DNA of 64,000 nucleotides from assembly GCF_042686195.1 (NCBI RefSeq), contig NZ_JBHUOQ010000003.1:124001-188000 (forward strand), written 5' to 3'. Below the pieces are notes generated by a model. The model worked only from the letters and a program-made list of their open reading frames with translations, searched no databases and was not told the DNA's origin. The position numbers were made by a program, and so were the translations under genes. The DNA is from Corticicoccus populi. GTDB lineage: Bacteria > Bacillota > Bacilli > Staphylococcales > Salinicoccaceae. Positions 1-9,255 of the stretch are shown in pieces; the stretch's first letter is position 1, and every line of letters starts with the position of its first letter.

Positions 1-639
1 GTAGCACTTGCGCGTGCTTTAATTATGGAGCCTGCAGTCCTTCTTATGGATGAACCGTTATCAAATCTGGATCAAAAGCTCAGACATACAATGAGAAATA
101 CTATCAGAAGAATTCAGCAGGAAATGGGAATCACAACGATTTTTGTTACTCATGATCAGGAAGAAGCGATGAGCATGGCAGATCGTATTGCTGTTTTGAA
201 TAATGGTGAAATCGTTCAATTAGGTACACCGACTGAATTGTACAGTAATCCATCAACACCATTTATTGCTGATTTTGTAGGAACATCAAATATTTTAAAC
301 GGCAGTAAAAGTGATGGAGATTCTCAAAGTGTGACTTTAGAGAGCGGATTGTCGTTAAAAACGAACCATACAAGTGACAATAAAGATGTGAAAGTAGTTA
401 TTCGTCCGGAGCACATTAATATGTATGTTGAAGAGAATATCAATGAAGAGGAGGGATATAATTATGTCGCTGGGGTTGTGGAAATAAGTACATATCTCGG
501 ACCAAGTGTCCGATATGAAATTCAAGCGCAGGGAACTCAATTTATTGTGGATCATACTTACTCGGCAGGTGAGAAAGTATATGATCCTGGAACGCCGGTG
601 AAATTATCAATCCCTTTTGAAAGGGTGCTTCTGCTATGA
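1..639 (+). CDS. ABC importer ATP-binding subunit (5' end cut off by the window)
   Basis: C-terminal two thirds of an ATPase of the Fe3+/spermidine/phosphonate (FbpC/PotA-like) family; it hydrolyses ATP at the membrane to drive solute uptake. The frame is open from base 1. Visible are the end of the signature region (VALARAL), Walker B with D-loop (LLMDEPLSNLD), the switch histidine (FVTHDQEEAM), and a C-terminal TOBE-type beta domain from about residue 90 of the visible part. The Walker A half lies outside the window. The stop overlaps the start of the permease gene (ATGA), so the two are translationally coupled. Substrate cannot be read from the ATPase; the HAD phosphatase and convergent glpP hint at a phosphorylated organic compound, which is inference. 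Confidence 0.93.
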   Translation, partial: VALARALIMEPAVLLMDEPLSNLDQKLRHTMRNTIRRIQQEMGITTIFVTHDQEEAMSMADRIAVLNNGEIVQLGTPTELYSNPSTPFIADFVGTSNILNGSKSDGDSQSVTLESGLSLKTNHTSDNKDVKVVIRPEHINMYVEENINEEEGYNYVAGVVEISTYLGPSVRYEIQAQGTQFIVDHTYSAGEKVYDPGTPVKLSIPFERVLLL

Positions 640-2327
640 GAGATAAAATAAATGGATTGTTAATTGTGAAGATACTGATCTATGTTTTTTTTGGACTCTT
701 TCTGATTCTGCCTCTTTTATCAGTATTCTTAATCAGTTTTACAGGTGTCCCTGTAAATATAATAGGTTCTTTTATCAGTCTTGAGACATTTAGAACAAGC
801 ATATCCATCATTGCTGAATCATCTCTTGAAAATTACAGCAGGATGTTATCAGGCGGCTACTTCTCTTCTTTGAGAAACAGTTTATTGATGTCCCTGCTTG
901 TAATGGTACTGGTTACTTTAATGTGCATACCTCTTGCATATGCAATAGCGAGAACTACCATGCCGTTTAAAAAAATTATTTCTGCATTATGTATTATTCC
1001 TTTAATAGTGCCTACATTCATTTCTGCATATGCGTTTATTATTATGTTCGGACGTTCAGGATGGGTGACGCAAATCTATCATATGCTTGGTGGCGAAGGA
1101 ATGCTTCTTAATCCATATTCTTTTACCGGCATAGTGATTGTACAGATATTTTTCTTTTTCCCATATGCATTGTGGCCATTGGTAGCGGCATTTAAAATTA
1201 GTGATGCAACACTGGAAGAGTCTTCACAGAATATGGGCGCGAAAAACTGGTTTACATTTATTTTTGTAACATTCCCTCTCGCAATTCCGGGAATGTTGTC
1301 GAGTGCATTATTGATTTTTACCGTCAGTTTCTCAGATTTTGGAACTCCAATTATATTGGCACCCTCCAATCTGAACTTAATCGTAGTTGAGGCCTACAGG
1401 GAAATCTCAGGGTTCTTTAACTGGGGCGGAGCGGCAATCCTAACTGTGGTTATGATTATCGTTGCTGCATTATTCCTATGGCTGCAGCACTTGCTGGTTA
1501 AGGGGAAAAATTATGGGTCCATTTCCGGTAAACCTAAACAGCCCAAACTAAACGACAATAAGCTTGCAAACACAGTATTATTCATTTTCTCATTAGTAGT
1601 AGTCCTTGTACCTGTTCTAGCAATTGGGACAGTGTTTATGCAGTCGATAGCTACAACATGGGGCTCCGATTTACTTCCTGCCGGATATACTCTGGATAAC
1701 TACAGATCAGTATTCACTTCGTCACTGGGAAGTATACAGAATAGTATTATTCTTGCACTCGGTGCATTAATCTTGAGCGTTATTATTTCAACATTTATCT
1801 CATACTTTGTAGTCAGACAAAATTCTTCAAAATTAGATTTTATGACGTCAATACCATTAGTAGTACCTGGTATTGCATACGGGGTAGCTTTAATTCAAAC
1901 GTTTAATGTTGCACCGTTACAGCTTACTGGAACCGCAATCCTGTTAATTATTGCATACACTATCAGAAGGCTTCCTTACATGATTAGATCAACTATGGGG
2001 TCGATGCGTGCGATTAAGCAGGATATCGAAGAAGCGGCTATAAATCTTGGAGCCACGCCGTTAACAGCTGCTATTACAATTATTGCACCGCTGATGCTTC
2101 CGGGGATTGCGGCTGGATCTGTACTGGTTTTTATAACTGTTATCAAAGAGACAAGTATTTCAATTCTATTGGCGCCGGCACAATGGGCACCTATGAGTTT
2201 AGCGATTTTCCAAAATATTATGAGAGCTGAGTATTATACTGCAGCGGCGATGTCTATCATTTTAATAGCGATTGTTCTTTTATTACAAGGTGTTGCCAGA
2301 ATGATCGGTTCGAAAAAATTATTATAA
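636..2327 (+). CDS. ABC importer permease, fused two-domain (FbpB/PhnV-like)
   Basis: 563-residue integral membrane protein made of two tandem binding-protein-dependent permease domains, roughly residues 10-290 and 305-560, each with about six hydrophobic segments. Each half carries an EAA-type loop that contacts the ATPase (around LEESSQNMGAKNWFTF in the first half and IEEAAINLGATPLTAA in the second). A single fused permease is usual for Fe3+/2-aminoethylphosphonate-type importers. It starts at the ATG overlapping the ATPase stop and is followed after 15 bases by the HAD gene. No binding protein is visible; it probably lies upstream of the window. The iron versus organophosphate choice is open. 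Confidence 0.9.
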   Translation: MRDKINGLLIVKILIYVFFGLFLILPLLSVFLISFTGVPVNIIGSFISLETFRTSISIIAESSLENYSRMLSGGYFSSLRNSLLMSLLVMVLVTLMCIPLAYAIARTTMPFKKIISALCIIPLIVPTFISAYAFIIMFGRSGWVTQIYHMLGGEGMLLNPYSFTGIVIVQIFFFFPYALWPLVAAFKISDATLEESSQNMGAKNWFTFIFVTFPLAIPGMLSSALLIFTVSFSDFGTPIILAPSNLNLIVVEAYREISGFFNWGGAAILTVVMIIVAALFLWLQHLLVKGKNYGSISGKPKQPKLNDNKLANTVLFIFSLVVVLVPVLAIGTVFMQSIATTWGSDLLPAGYTLDNYRSVFTSSLGSIQNSIILALGALILSVIISTFISYFVVRQNSSKLDFMTSIPLVVPGIAYGVALIQTFNVAPLQLTGTAILLIIAYTIRRLPYMIRSTMGSMRAIKQDIEEAAINLGATPLTAAITIIAPLMLPGIAAGSVLVFITVIKETSISILLAPAQWAPMSLAIFQNIMRAEYYTAAAMSIILIAIVLLLQGVARMIGSKKLL

Positions 2328-2342
2328 TACCGAGGTGCATCT

Positions 2343-3122
2343 ATGAATACAAAAGGATATATTTTTGATTTGGATGGAACAATATATTTAGGTGATCAAT
2401 TGATAGAGGGTGCGGATGCAGCGATTCAGCAACTTAAAACGAAGGGACATAAGGTCGCTTTTTTAACAAACAAATCTATTTCAAAGCGTTCAGAATACCA
2501 GTCTAAATTGAAAAAGATGAATATAGATGTGGAGATTGGTGAGGTAATTACTTCAAGCTATATCGCAGGTTTGTATTTAAAAAAGAATTTAAGTGAGAAT
2601 GGGAAGGTACTTGTGATTGGAGAGCATACACTAGTTGAAGAGATAGAGGATGCAGAAGTTCCAATCACAGAACATTTTTATGAGGCTGAATATGTTTTAA
2701 TTGGATGGGACAGAGATTTTAATTATTCCAAAATTAATACTGCCTTCCAGGCATGGAAGGCAGGTGCAGTATTAATTGCAACAAATCCTGATAAAACCTG
2801 TCCGATTCAGGAAGGGGAAATACCGGACTGCGCAGCTATGATTGGTGCAATAGAGAGTGTAATTGATGAAAAGATTAAAGTTATCGGGAAGCCTTCTCAA
2901 ATAATGTTGAATTATGTTATCGATAAGGTGCTTGATCTGCCGGAAGAGAACTGCTATATGATAGGTGATCGGTTGGAAACAGACGTAAGAATGGCTAATG
3001 AAACAGCTGCAGTGAGTTCTGTGCTGGTTATGACTGGAATAACAGACAGCAGCATTCTCGAGAATAGTAAAGATAAGCCAAAGTATATTCTTGAAAGTGT
3101 GAAATCAATCGATACTTTATAG
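2343..3122 (+). CDS. HAD-IIA family phosphatase (NagD/AraL-like)
   Basis: 259-residue cytoplasmic HAD hydrolase. Motif I is FDLDGTIYLG at residues 8-17 (nucleophile Asp9, acid/base Asp11); motif II is the T of FLTNKS near residue 42; motif III includes the Lys in VIGKPS; motif IV is GDRLETD near residue 208. The cap between motifs II and III is the IIA type, as in NagD, AraL and glycerol-phosphate/phosphoglycolate phosphatases. RBS GAGGTG lies 6 bases upstream. It is the last gene of the ABC importer operon and converges on glpP with a 6-base overlap. A role in dephosphorylating an imported phospho-compound is inferred from position; substrate specificity cannot be assigned. Confidence 0.88.
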   Translation: MNTKGYIFDLDGTIYLGDQLIEGADAAIQQLKTKGHKVAFLTNKSISKRSEYQSKLKKMNIDVEIGEVITSSYIAGLYLKKNLSENGKVLVIGEHTLVEEIEDAEVPITEHFYEAEYVLIGWDRDFNYSKINTAFQAWKAGAVLIATNPDKTCPIQEGEIPDCAAMIGAIESVIDEKIKVIGKPSQIMLNYVIDKVLDLPEENCYMIGDRLETDVRMANETAAVSSVLVMTGITDSSILENSKDKPKYILESVKSIDTL

Positions 3123-3683
3123 TCCGAGCTGCCATACTTTAGAATTTGTAGAAGATACAGCAAGCGCACCTGAAGCAAGGATATTATGAACTTCTTCCGG
3201 TGTGTTGATTAAGCCTCCGGCAATTATCGGGAAAGATATCTTTCTGGTTAATTGATCAAGAATTTCAGGAATAATTCCCGGCATTATTTCAAGGGCATCA
3301 GGTTTAGATGAACGTGCCATTGAAATTGCTTTTTCCAGCGCGTTTGTATCAAATAGGAATACTCTTTGTATAGTTGAAAGATCAAATTCTTTGGCATATT
3401 TTAAAACATTAGGCTTAGTGGAAATAATACCTGTAGGCTTCACGACTTTTGAAATATACTCTACGGCAGCTCGTGAACTTGAGAGGCCGTCTATGAGATC
3501 AAAATGTATAAACGTTCTTTTATTATAAGTGTTTTCGAGTTCATCAACATCATTAATAATTGTCATTAAATTCCCTTTTAAAAGAAATACTATATCACAG
3601 CTGCTCTCCTTGGCAGGATTATAATGTTCATCTTTTTGAACTGCTGCAATAACTTGAGAGTTGACCATATCAACAATATCCAT
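3117..3683 (-). CDS. glpP: Glycerol-3-phosphate-responsive antiterminator GlpP
   Basis: 188 residues, matching the full GlpP family (G3P_antiterm). Recognisable conserved blocks are SQVIAAV near the N terminus, FIHFDLIDGLSSS, TGIISTKPNVLKYAK, IQRVFLFDTNAL, DALEIMPGIIPEI and PIIAGGLINTPEEV, which form the TIM-barrel-like ligand site. In Bacillus, GlpP with glycerol-3-phosphate binds leader mRNA of glp genes and prevents termination. Here glpF/glpK/glpD are not adjacent; instead glpP is convergent with an ABC-HAD operon. The start at 3683 is supported by AGGAGG 9 bases upstream. Its RNA target lies outside the window. Confidence 0.92.
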   Translation of the reverse strand: MDIVDMVNSQVIAAVQKDEHYNPAKESSCDIVFLLKGNLMTIINDVDELENTYNKRTFIHFDLIDGLSSSRAAVEYISKVVKPTGIISTKPNVLKYAKEFDLSTIQRVFLFDTNALEKAISMARSSKPDALEIMPGIIPEILDQLTRKISFPIIAGGLINTPEEVHNILASGALAVSSTNSKVWQLGL

Positions 3684-3775
3684 GAGTTATCCTCCTTTTA
3701 TGAATGTAACTAAATTATATCACAGTAGTATAATTATAGAATTATCAGAATTTAGAAATTGTATTAATATATAAG

Positions 3776-3803
3776 AAAAGGGATGAAAACTCATCCCTTT
3801 TTT
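3776..3803 (-). terminator. Intrinsic terminator for the minus-strand CHR genes
   Basis: Arms AAAAGGGATGA and TCATCCCTTTT around a 4-base loop, followed on the minus strand by a T-rich run. It lies downstream of the second CHR gene and upstream of glpP, so it should insulate glpP from chr read-through. Confidence 0.75.
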
Positions 3804-3935
3804 CAATGTTTAAGTATTTGAATTTCATATTAATTTATTGTCCCTCTGGATATTGAGTTCCCCTGATGACAGCATGCTTAATATTTTATGGCGGATTATT
3901 CGGTTATCCTTGATAAACAGGGCTTATCCAATACG

Positions 3936-4472
3936 TTAAAATAAAATAATACCAAGGACACCTGATATTAAAATAATATACATCGGGTTCAGCCGTGTGA
4001 ACAGCAAAACTCCGGAGAGAATAAATATAAACAGTGTGATTAAAGATTCATAGCTGAATTCAATAAGGAATACGCCGTTTGTAATTCCAAAACGGATTGC
4101 AGCATATACAATTAAAGCAATAATTACTGGTCTCAGCCCTTGGAAAAAGCCGATAGTAATTCGGTGGTTGTATATTTTACTGATCAGGTTGGATACAATC
4201 ACCACAATAATTAAGGAAGGCATTACCATAGCTGTTGTAGATATAAATGCACCCAGAACCCCGGCAACATTAAAACCGACTAACGTAGAACTGTTGATGG
4301 CAATTGAGCCCGGCGTCATACTGGCAAGGGCAATGACATTGGATAATTCAGCAGTAGTCATCCATCCATGGCTGATTACTTCTTCTTCGACAAGAGGCAG
4401 AATCGCATAGCCGCCGCCGAAAGAAACAAGTCCAATGATGAAAAAGGTGATGAATAAATTAATATAGACCAT
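3936..4472 (-). CDS. Half-size chromate-type (CHR) transporter, second of pair
   Basis: 178-residue membrane protein of the CHR superfamily (PF02417), a single CHR domain with about six hydrophobic segments. The hallmark stretch is VSFGGGYAILPLVEEEV near residues 16-33, followed by GWMT and the MTPGSIAINSSTLVG block. ATG at 4472 is preferred to the upstream in-frame start because GGAGG lies 8 bases ahead of it. It is 13 bases downstream of its partner's stop. Two short CHR proteins of opposite topology commonly work as a heterodimer. Chromate export is the best-known activity of long ChrA proteins; the natural substrate of short pairs is not known from sequence. Confidence 0.88.
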   Translation of the reverse strand: MVYINLFITFFIIGLVSFGGGYAILPLVEEEVISHGWMTTAELSNVIALASMTPGSIAINSSTLVGFNVAGVLGAFISTTAMVMPSLIIVVIVSNLISKIYNHRITIGFFQGLRPVIIALIVYAAIRFGITNGVFLIEFSYESLITLFIFILSGVLLFTRLNPMYIILISGVLGIILF

Positions 4473-4485
4473 TTGATTTACCTCC

Positions 4486-5019
4486 TTATCTAAAGAGTGA
4501 TCGAGCCAGGCCGATGAATGCACCGGTTAACAACACGTAAATCGGGTGCACAAAAAACAGCAGTATAATGCCGCATATTAAAATGGCGATAAAGTAGATA
4601 TCAATTCGTGAATGTTTGAATAAAATGAATGCAGCATAAAGAATCATTGCAACGATTGAAATCGTCACAGCATGAATGGCAGATGAGACGACTGGATTAT
4701 CACTTGAAACACTGTAAAAATAACCAAGTACTAAAACAATAGTAAATGTAGGAATATTGATGCCTGAGACCGCAGCCAGTGCACCGACTATGCCGTTCAC
4801 TCTCTGTCCGACAAAAAGTGCCGTATTAATAGCAATAGCGCCGGGTATTGACTGTGACAAAGACAGGATATCTTTAATTTCGTCTTCGCTGATCAATTGA
4901 TGTTTTTTAACAATTTCCTCATGTATTTTTGGAATCATGACGTATCCGCCGCCAAAAGTAGAAGGGGAGACTTTAAAAAAAATCCAGAATATAAGCAGAC
5001 TGTTTTTAATGTTTTTCAT
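4486..5019 (-). CDS. Half-size chromate-type (CHR) transporter, first of pair
   Basis: 177-residue single-domain CHR protein, paired with the gene immediately downstream. Characteristic residues are STFGGGYVMIPKIHEEIV near the N terminus and the SIPGAIAINTALFVG segment. Most of the protein is hydrophobic, with a charged loop around the helix II region. ATG at 5019 is chosen because GGTGG lies just upstream; a GTG three codons earlier (5028) is also possible. The intergenic DNA between the pair holds only the second gene's RBS, so both are one transcript ending at the hairpin near 3790. Confidence 0.88.
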   Translation of the reverse strand: MKNIKNSLLIFWIFFKVSPSTFGGGYVMIPKIHEEIVKKHQLISEDEIKDILSLSQSIPGAIAINTALFVGQRVNGIVGALAAVSGINIPTFTIVLVLGYFYSVSSDNPVVSSAIHAVTISIVAMILYAAFILFKHSRIDIYFIAILICGIILLFFVHPIYVLLTGAFIGLARSLFR

Positions 5020-5092
5020 ATAAACCACCCACCTTATTAATACTTATTATATCAGTATTCAGTGTTAAATTTGTCGATTTAGTGAACAAAAT

Positions 5093-5122
5093 TAAAAAAC
5101 GGCATATCGATAGATATACCGT
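5093..5122 (-). terminator. Intrinsic terminator after the OCD-family gene
   Basis: On the minus strand ACGGTATATC and a near-complementary ATATGCCGT arm enclose a short loop and run into TTTTTT. It lies just past the stop of the ornithine-cyclodeaminase-family gene. Confidence 0.75.
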
Positions 5123-5130
5123 AGTATCAA

Positions 5131-6063
5131 TTATTTATATACACCGTTCGCAACAGCGAGGTCAAAATAGCCTGCGCCGACACATTTATAAAGTGTAATT
5201 TCTTTATCTGATTCTCTTAGGAATTCTCCGTCATAAAAATCTGACAGCTGTCCTTTAATATCACTCCACTGAATGACATCATTTTCAACCGCATCAATCA
5301 GTTCGCCGGCTTCTTCTTTAATACTCGACAAATCATCAACATAAATCTGATCTGCACTCTTAATTGTTGTATGATCCATTTCTTTCATAGACGGTTTAAA
5401 TGAACCGACACCGTTAATGTGGGTGCCTGCTGTCAAGTGTTCCCCGTTAAATACAGGTGATACAGACTGTGTGGCACAATTGATAATATCGGAACCAGTG
5501 GTTAACTGATCTACTGAAGCTGCAACAGTTATTTCTATCTCTATGCCGAATTCTTCTAAGTCCTTTTTAAATTTTTCTGCTTTTTCAGCAGTTCTGTTAA
5601 ATAAAATAATTTCTTTGATGTCACGGACTTCAATAACGCCGAGGACCTGCTCAAAAGCCATGTTTCCGGTACCGATGACGCCGAGAGTTTTTGAATCCTG
5701 TCTTGCGAGCTTATCAGTGGCTATCGCAGTCATTGCCCCGGTACGGAGCCGGGTTAAATATGAAGCTTCCATTGTTACTTTGTGTTTACCATCTGATAAG
5801 TCCGTAAGCAATATACTGCCCTGAGTTGTAGGAAGGTCTTTATTATTCGGGAAAATACTGACGGTTTTAATAATACTCACTTTTTGAGATAAGCTGATGC
5901 ACGGCATATAGAGCATTGAGCTGTCATCTCCTGCGGGCAACACAGTTCGGATAGATTCAACAATCTGATCATTTCGATAGTCGTTCAGAATTGATTTAAT
6001 ATCTTTAATCGCGTGATGAATCTTGTATCTCTCTTCAATTTCTTTATCTGTAAGAGTAATCAT
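5131..6063 (-). CDS. Ornithine cyclodeaminase / mu-crystallin family protein
   Basis: 310-residue NAD(P)-dependent enzyme of the OCD/mu-crystallin family. The Rossmann motif is GVIGTGNMAFEQVLGV near residue 130, followed by FNRTAEKAEKF and a CATQSVSPVFNG segment. The N-terminal substrate half contains LTRLRTGAMTAIA, typical of the family. Members act as ornithine cyclodeaminase, alanine dehydrogenase, ketimine reductase or in siderophore precursor synthesis, so the reaction cannot be fixed here. RBS AAAGGA precedes the ATG at 6063. The gene stands alone between two terminators. A cre-like AAAGCGCTTT element overlaps its leader near 6086, suggesting possible carbon control at low confidence. 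Confidence 0.85.
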   Translation of the reverse strand: MITLTDKEIEERYKIHHAIKDIKSILNDYRNDQIVESIRTVLPAGDDSSMLYMPCISLSQKVSIIKTVSIFPNNKDLPTTQGSILLTDLSDGKHKVTMEASYLTRLRTGAMTAIATDKLARQDSKTLGVIGTGNMAFEQVLGVIEVRDIKEIILFNRTAEKAEKFKKDLEEFGIEIEITVAASVDQLTTGSDIINCATQSVSPVFNGEHLTAGTHINGVGSFKPSMKEMDHTTIKSADQIYVDDLSSIKEEAGELIDAVENDVIQWSDIKGQLSDFYDGEFLRESDKEITLYKCVGAGYFDLAVANGVYK

Positions 6064-6078
6064 AAACGTGTCCTTTCT

Positions 6079-6094
6079 TTAAAAGCGCTTTAAT
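6079..6094 (-). promoter_or_regulatory. cre-like palindrome in the OCD-gene leader
   Basis: TTAAAAGCGCTTTAA resembles a CcpA cre site with two departures from the consensus (the G of TG and the C of CA). It is about 16 bases upstream of the start codon. Weak evidence; may be fortuitous. Confidence 0.3.
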
Positions 6095-6225
6095 TTTATC
6101 ATAGGGTTAATAGTGAAAAGTGTCAATTAACTGGAAACTAGTCTTTGAAGTGATGCGAGTTAATCGGTATAATTCAAACCAATACTAGTTTAGAAGTTTT
6201 GTGTTCTAAGTTGAGGAGGAAAAGT

Positions 6226-9114
6226 GTGGAGAATGTCAGAGATAATTTATTAAATGCATATGAACGAGGGTTTATTGATAGAAATACGAATAAGACTTCG
6301 CATTATCCGCCTGAGTTAATCATTAATAACCCAGAAGAGAATGTTCTATCACCAATGTTAGACGCGTTAGAATCATGTGAATCCTTCATGATTTCGGTTG
6401 CGTTTATTACAGAAGGCGGATTAGCATCACTTAAAACATCCTTATATGAACTTAATAAACGAGGTGTACGGGGACAGATTATCACCTCTACATATTTGAA
6501 TTTTAATAAGCCAAAAGTGTTTAAAGAATTATTAAAAATTCCAAACATAGATGTAAAAATCACTGATAAAAATGGGTTTCATGGAAAAGGATATATCTTT
6601 GATAACAGTAAATATTCAACAATGTTTATCGGTAGCTCAAATTTAACCGATACGGCATTAAAGAAAAATTATGAATATAATTTAAAGCTCACTTCACTAG
6701 ATAATGGGGAGGTAATTAGAAATTTCAAAGGCCAGTTTAATGAGCTTTGGGACGAGGCAGTTGTTTTAACTGAGGATTGGATTAGGAATTATGAAAGTAT
6801 TTATAATGAATTAAATCATGATGACAAAGTACTTCAATTGCTTGAAGCAAGGAGTCCATATCGTTATGATGATTCAAATGTTAAGGAAGTTAAACCGAAT
6901 TTGATGCAGGTGGAGGCTCTTGAGTCTTTGAAACACTTAAGGGCAACAGGGGCAGACAAGGGTTTAATTATCTCTGCAACTGGTACAGGAAAAACATTTT
7001 TATCTGCATTCGATGTGAAACAGTTTAAACCGCAGAGAGTGCTTTTTATTGCACATAGAGAACAGATTTTAGCTAAATCAATGGAAGATTACCGTGGGTT
7101 GTTAGGTGGTCCGATTGAAGATTACGGTATTTATAGTGGTTCCAGAAAAAACAGAGAGGCAAAATATTTATTTGCAACGATTCAGACTTTATCTAAAGAA
7201 GCACATTTAAAGGCATTTGATGCTAAACATTTTGACTATATTATTATTGATGAAGCACATAGAAGTGGGGCAAATTCTTACTTTTCAATTTTAAATTATT
7301 TTGAGCCAGAATTTTTGCTGGGTATGACAGCCACACCAGAACGTACGGATGATGCAGATATATTTGGATTATTTGATTACAACATTGCTTATGAAATTAG
7401 ACTTCAAAAAGCATTAGAAGCAGAAATATTATCTCCGTTTCATTATTTTGGAGTGACTGATTATGAATATAATGGTGAGGTAATTAGTGACGATAGCCCA
7501 TTTGAGTCACTGGTACTTGATGAACGGATAGAACACATTTCAGAAAAACTAGGATACTACTCTCATGCAGGTGATAAGGTGAGAGGACTTATGTTTGTTT
7601 CAAATAGAAAAGAAGCAAGCGTAATAGAAAATTCATTGAATAAACTTGGATATAAAACCAAATCTTTAACAGGAATGCATTCGCAGGAAGAACGCCAAAA
7701 TGCGGTTAAAGATCTAGAAGGGAATCGATTGGATTACCTGATAACAGTCGATATATTTAATGAAGGTGTCGATATTCCTTCAGTCAATCAAGTGGTGATG
7801 TTACGTCAAACAGAGTCCAGTATTATATTCGTTCAACAACTGGGCCGAGGATTACGTAAGCATGAGGGTAAAGAGTTTTTGACGGTTATTGATTTTATTG
7901 GTAATTATAAGAACAATTATTTGATTCCAGTGGCTCTGACGGGAGATAAATCTTTTAACAAAGATAAGATGAGGAAAGATATGATTGGTCGTAATATGAT
8001 CAGTGGTGTATCAACAATCAACTTTGAAAAAGTGGCAAAAGAGAAAATATACAAAGCGATATCAGTAGCGAAAGTGGACTCTATAGCTAACTTGAAAAAG
8101 ATATATTATTACGTTAAAAATAAGCTTGGTCACATTCCTTCATTAGTAGACTTAAGTCAAGATGCTGATGCAATCAATCCTTTAGTGATACTAAATAAAT
8201 TTAACCACTATGTAGAATTTCTAGAAAAAATTAAAGAACCGACTGAAATTTTAACGACTACACAACATAAAATTTTAACTTTTCTTTCTAAAGAGATTGT
8301 TGATGGAAAAAGGATAACAGAAGTAAAGCTCATTCAAAATTTACTGAAAGAACCTGTGAATAAAGGTGATTTTCAACGTAGAATGCGTGAAGATGGTTAT
8401 CATATGAACGACCAAACTTTAAATTCTATACTTAGAATGCTGACACTTGATTTTTATACTGAACAAAATCAGAAGAAATATGGTATTCCACTCATTAATA
8501 TTGAAAATAATATAATATCACTCTCAGACGAATTTCGGGATTCACTAGAAGGTGTTAAGTATGCCTCACAAGTACAAGATATTTTAGAGGTGGCTGAAAT
8601 CAATTCTTATGAATATGACCAAAAGTACCCGTTAACTTTAAATGAAAAATATGGACGAAAAGATGTATGTCGTCTATTGAATTGGGATAATGATGAAACA
8701 AGTACGATGTATGGTTATAAGCAAAAGCATGGCACACTGCCTATTTTCATTACATATCATAAAAGTGATGAAATAGAGGCCTCGATTAGCTATGAAGATA
8801 AATTTTTGGATACACACATACTCCAATGGTTTACGAGAAGTAATCGAACAAAGGAATCCCCAGAAATAAAGAATATATTAATGGCACATAAAGAACATGA
8901 TCTACCAATATATATTTTTGTAAAAAGAGATGATGATGAGGGTAAAGGATTTTATTATTTAGGTAATGCAAAAATAGATGAAGAATCAGTTGAACAAACT
9001 AAGATGAATGGAACCGAGAAAAAACATAATGTAGTGAAAATGAATCTAATGATGACTCATCCATTGGAGCAAAACTTATATCGTTTTTTTGAGGAAGGAC
9101 ATGTTGAGGTTTGA
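6226..9114 (+). CDS. PLD-DEAH helicase-DUF3427 protein
   Basis: 962 residues. An N-terminal phospholipase-D-like domain carries one HxK(x4)D motif (HGKGYIFD, residues 119-126, then IGSSNLT). A superfamily 2 helicase core follows: Walker A ATGTGKT at 251-257, DEAH at 342-345, TATPER near 369, and QQLGRGLR ending at 544. The last ~160 residues look like DUF3427 (VCRLLNWDND ... YKQKHGTLPIFITYHKS). Such proteins are annotated as type III restriction-like or DNA-repair helicases; a role in defence or nucleic-acid processing is inferred. GTG at 6226 is chosen because GAGGAGG lies 6 bases upstream; the longer TTG reading at 6199 lacks a site. The gene is visibly more AT-rich than its neighbours and stands alone, which suggests horizontal acquisition. 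Confidence 0.9.
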   Translation: MENVRDNLLNAYERGFIDRNTNKTSHYPPELIINNPEENVLSPMLDALESCESFMISVAFITEGGLASLKTSLYELNKRGVRGQIITSTYLNFNKPKVFKELLKIPNIDVKITDKNGFHGKGYIFDNSKYSTMFIGSSNLTDTALKKNYEYNLKLTSLDNGEVIRNFKGQFNELWDEAVVLTEDWIRNYESIYNELNHDDKVLQLLEARSPYRYDDSNVKEVKPNLMQVEALESLKHLRATGADKGLIISATGTGKTFLSAFDVKQFKPQRVLFIAHREQILAKSMEDYRGLLGGPIEDYGIYSGSRKNREAKYLFATIQTLSKEAHLKAFDAKHFDYIIIDEAHRSGANSYFSILNYFEPEFLLGMTATPERTDDADIFGLFDYNIAYEIRLQKALEAEILSPFHYFGVTDYEYNGEVISDDSPFESLVLDERIEHISEKLGYYSHAGDKVRGLMFVSNRKEASVIENSLNKLGYKTKSLTGMHSQEERQNAVKDLEGNRLDYLITVDIFNEGVDIPSVNQVVMLRQTESSIIFVQQLGRGLRKHEGKEFLTVIDFIGNYKNNYLIPVALTGDKSFNKDKMRKDMIGRNMISGVSTINFEKVAKEKIYKAISVAKVDSIANLKKIYYYVKNKLGHIPSLVDLSQDADAINPLVILNKFNHYVEFLEKIKEPTEILTTTQHKILTFLSKEIVDGKRITEVKLIQNLLKEPVNKGDFQRRMREDGYHMNDQTLNSILRMLTLDFYTEQNQKKYGIPLINIENNIISLSDEFRDSLEGVKYASQVQDILEVAEINSYEYDQKYPLTLNEKYGRKDVCRLLNWDNDETSTMYGYKQKHGTLPIFITYHKSDEIEASISYEDKFLDTHILQWFTRSNRTKESPEIKNILMAHKEHDLPIYIFVKRDDDEGKGFYYLGNAKIDEESVEQTKMNGTEKKHNVVKMNLMMTHPLEQNLYRFFEEGHVEV

Positions 9115-9255
9115 AAATGAATAAGTATGCTTTTCATGGAATAACATTTTTATGGAGGGCTGTTGCGTAAGTATTTAAATACGATAAAGTGTAAAATTCT
9201 CATTGACTTACAATGAGTCAGGTCTTATCATATAACTCATAAACTTAATATTGCA
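9115..9255. other. Spacer between helicase gene and S-box leader
   Basis: AT-rich, non-coding. A promoter for the S-box transcript must lie here; TTGACT near 9212 is a possible -35, but I see no convincing -10. No terminator for the helicase gene is obvious. No repeats recognised. Confidence 0.4.

Noticed and set aside
9155..9180. GGGCTGTTGCGTAAGT, faintly like an IS6/IS431 terminal repeat (GGTTCTGTTGCAAAG)
   Set aside because: Only a partial match, no partner repeat and no transposase nearby.
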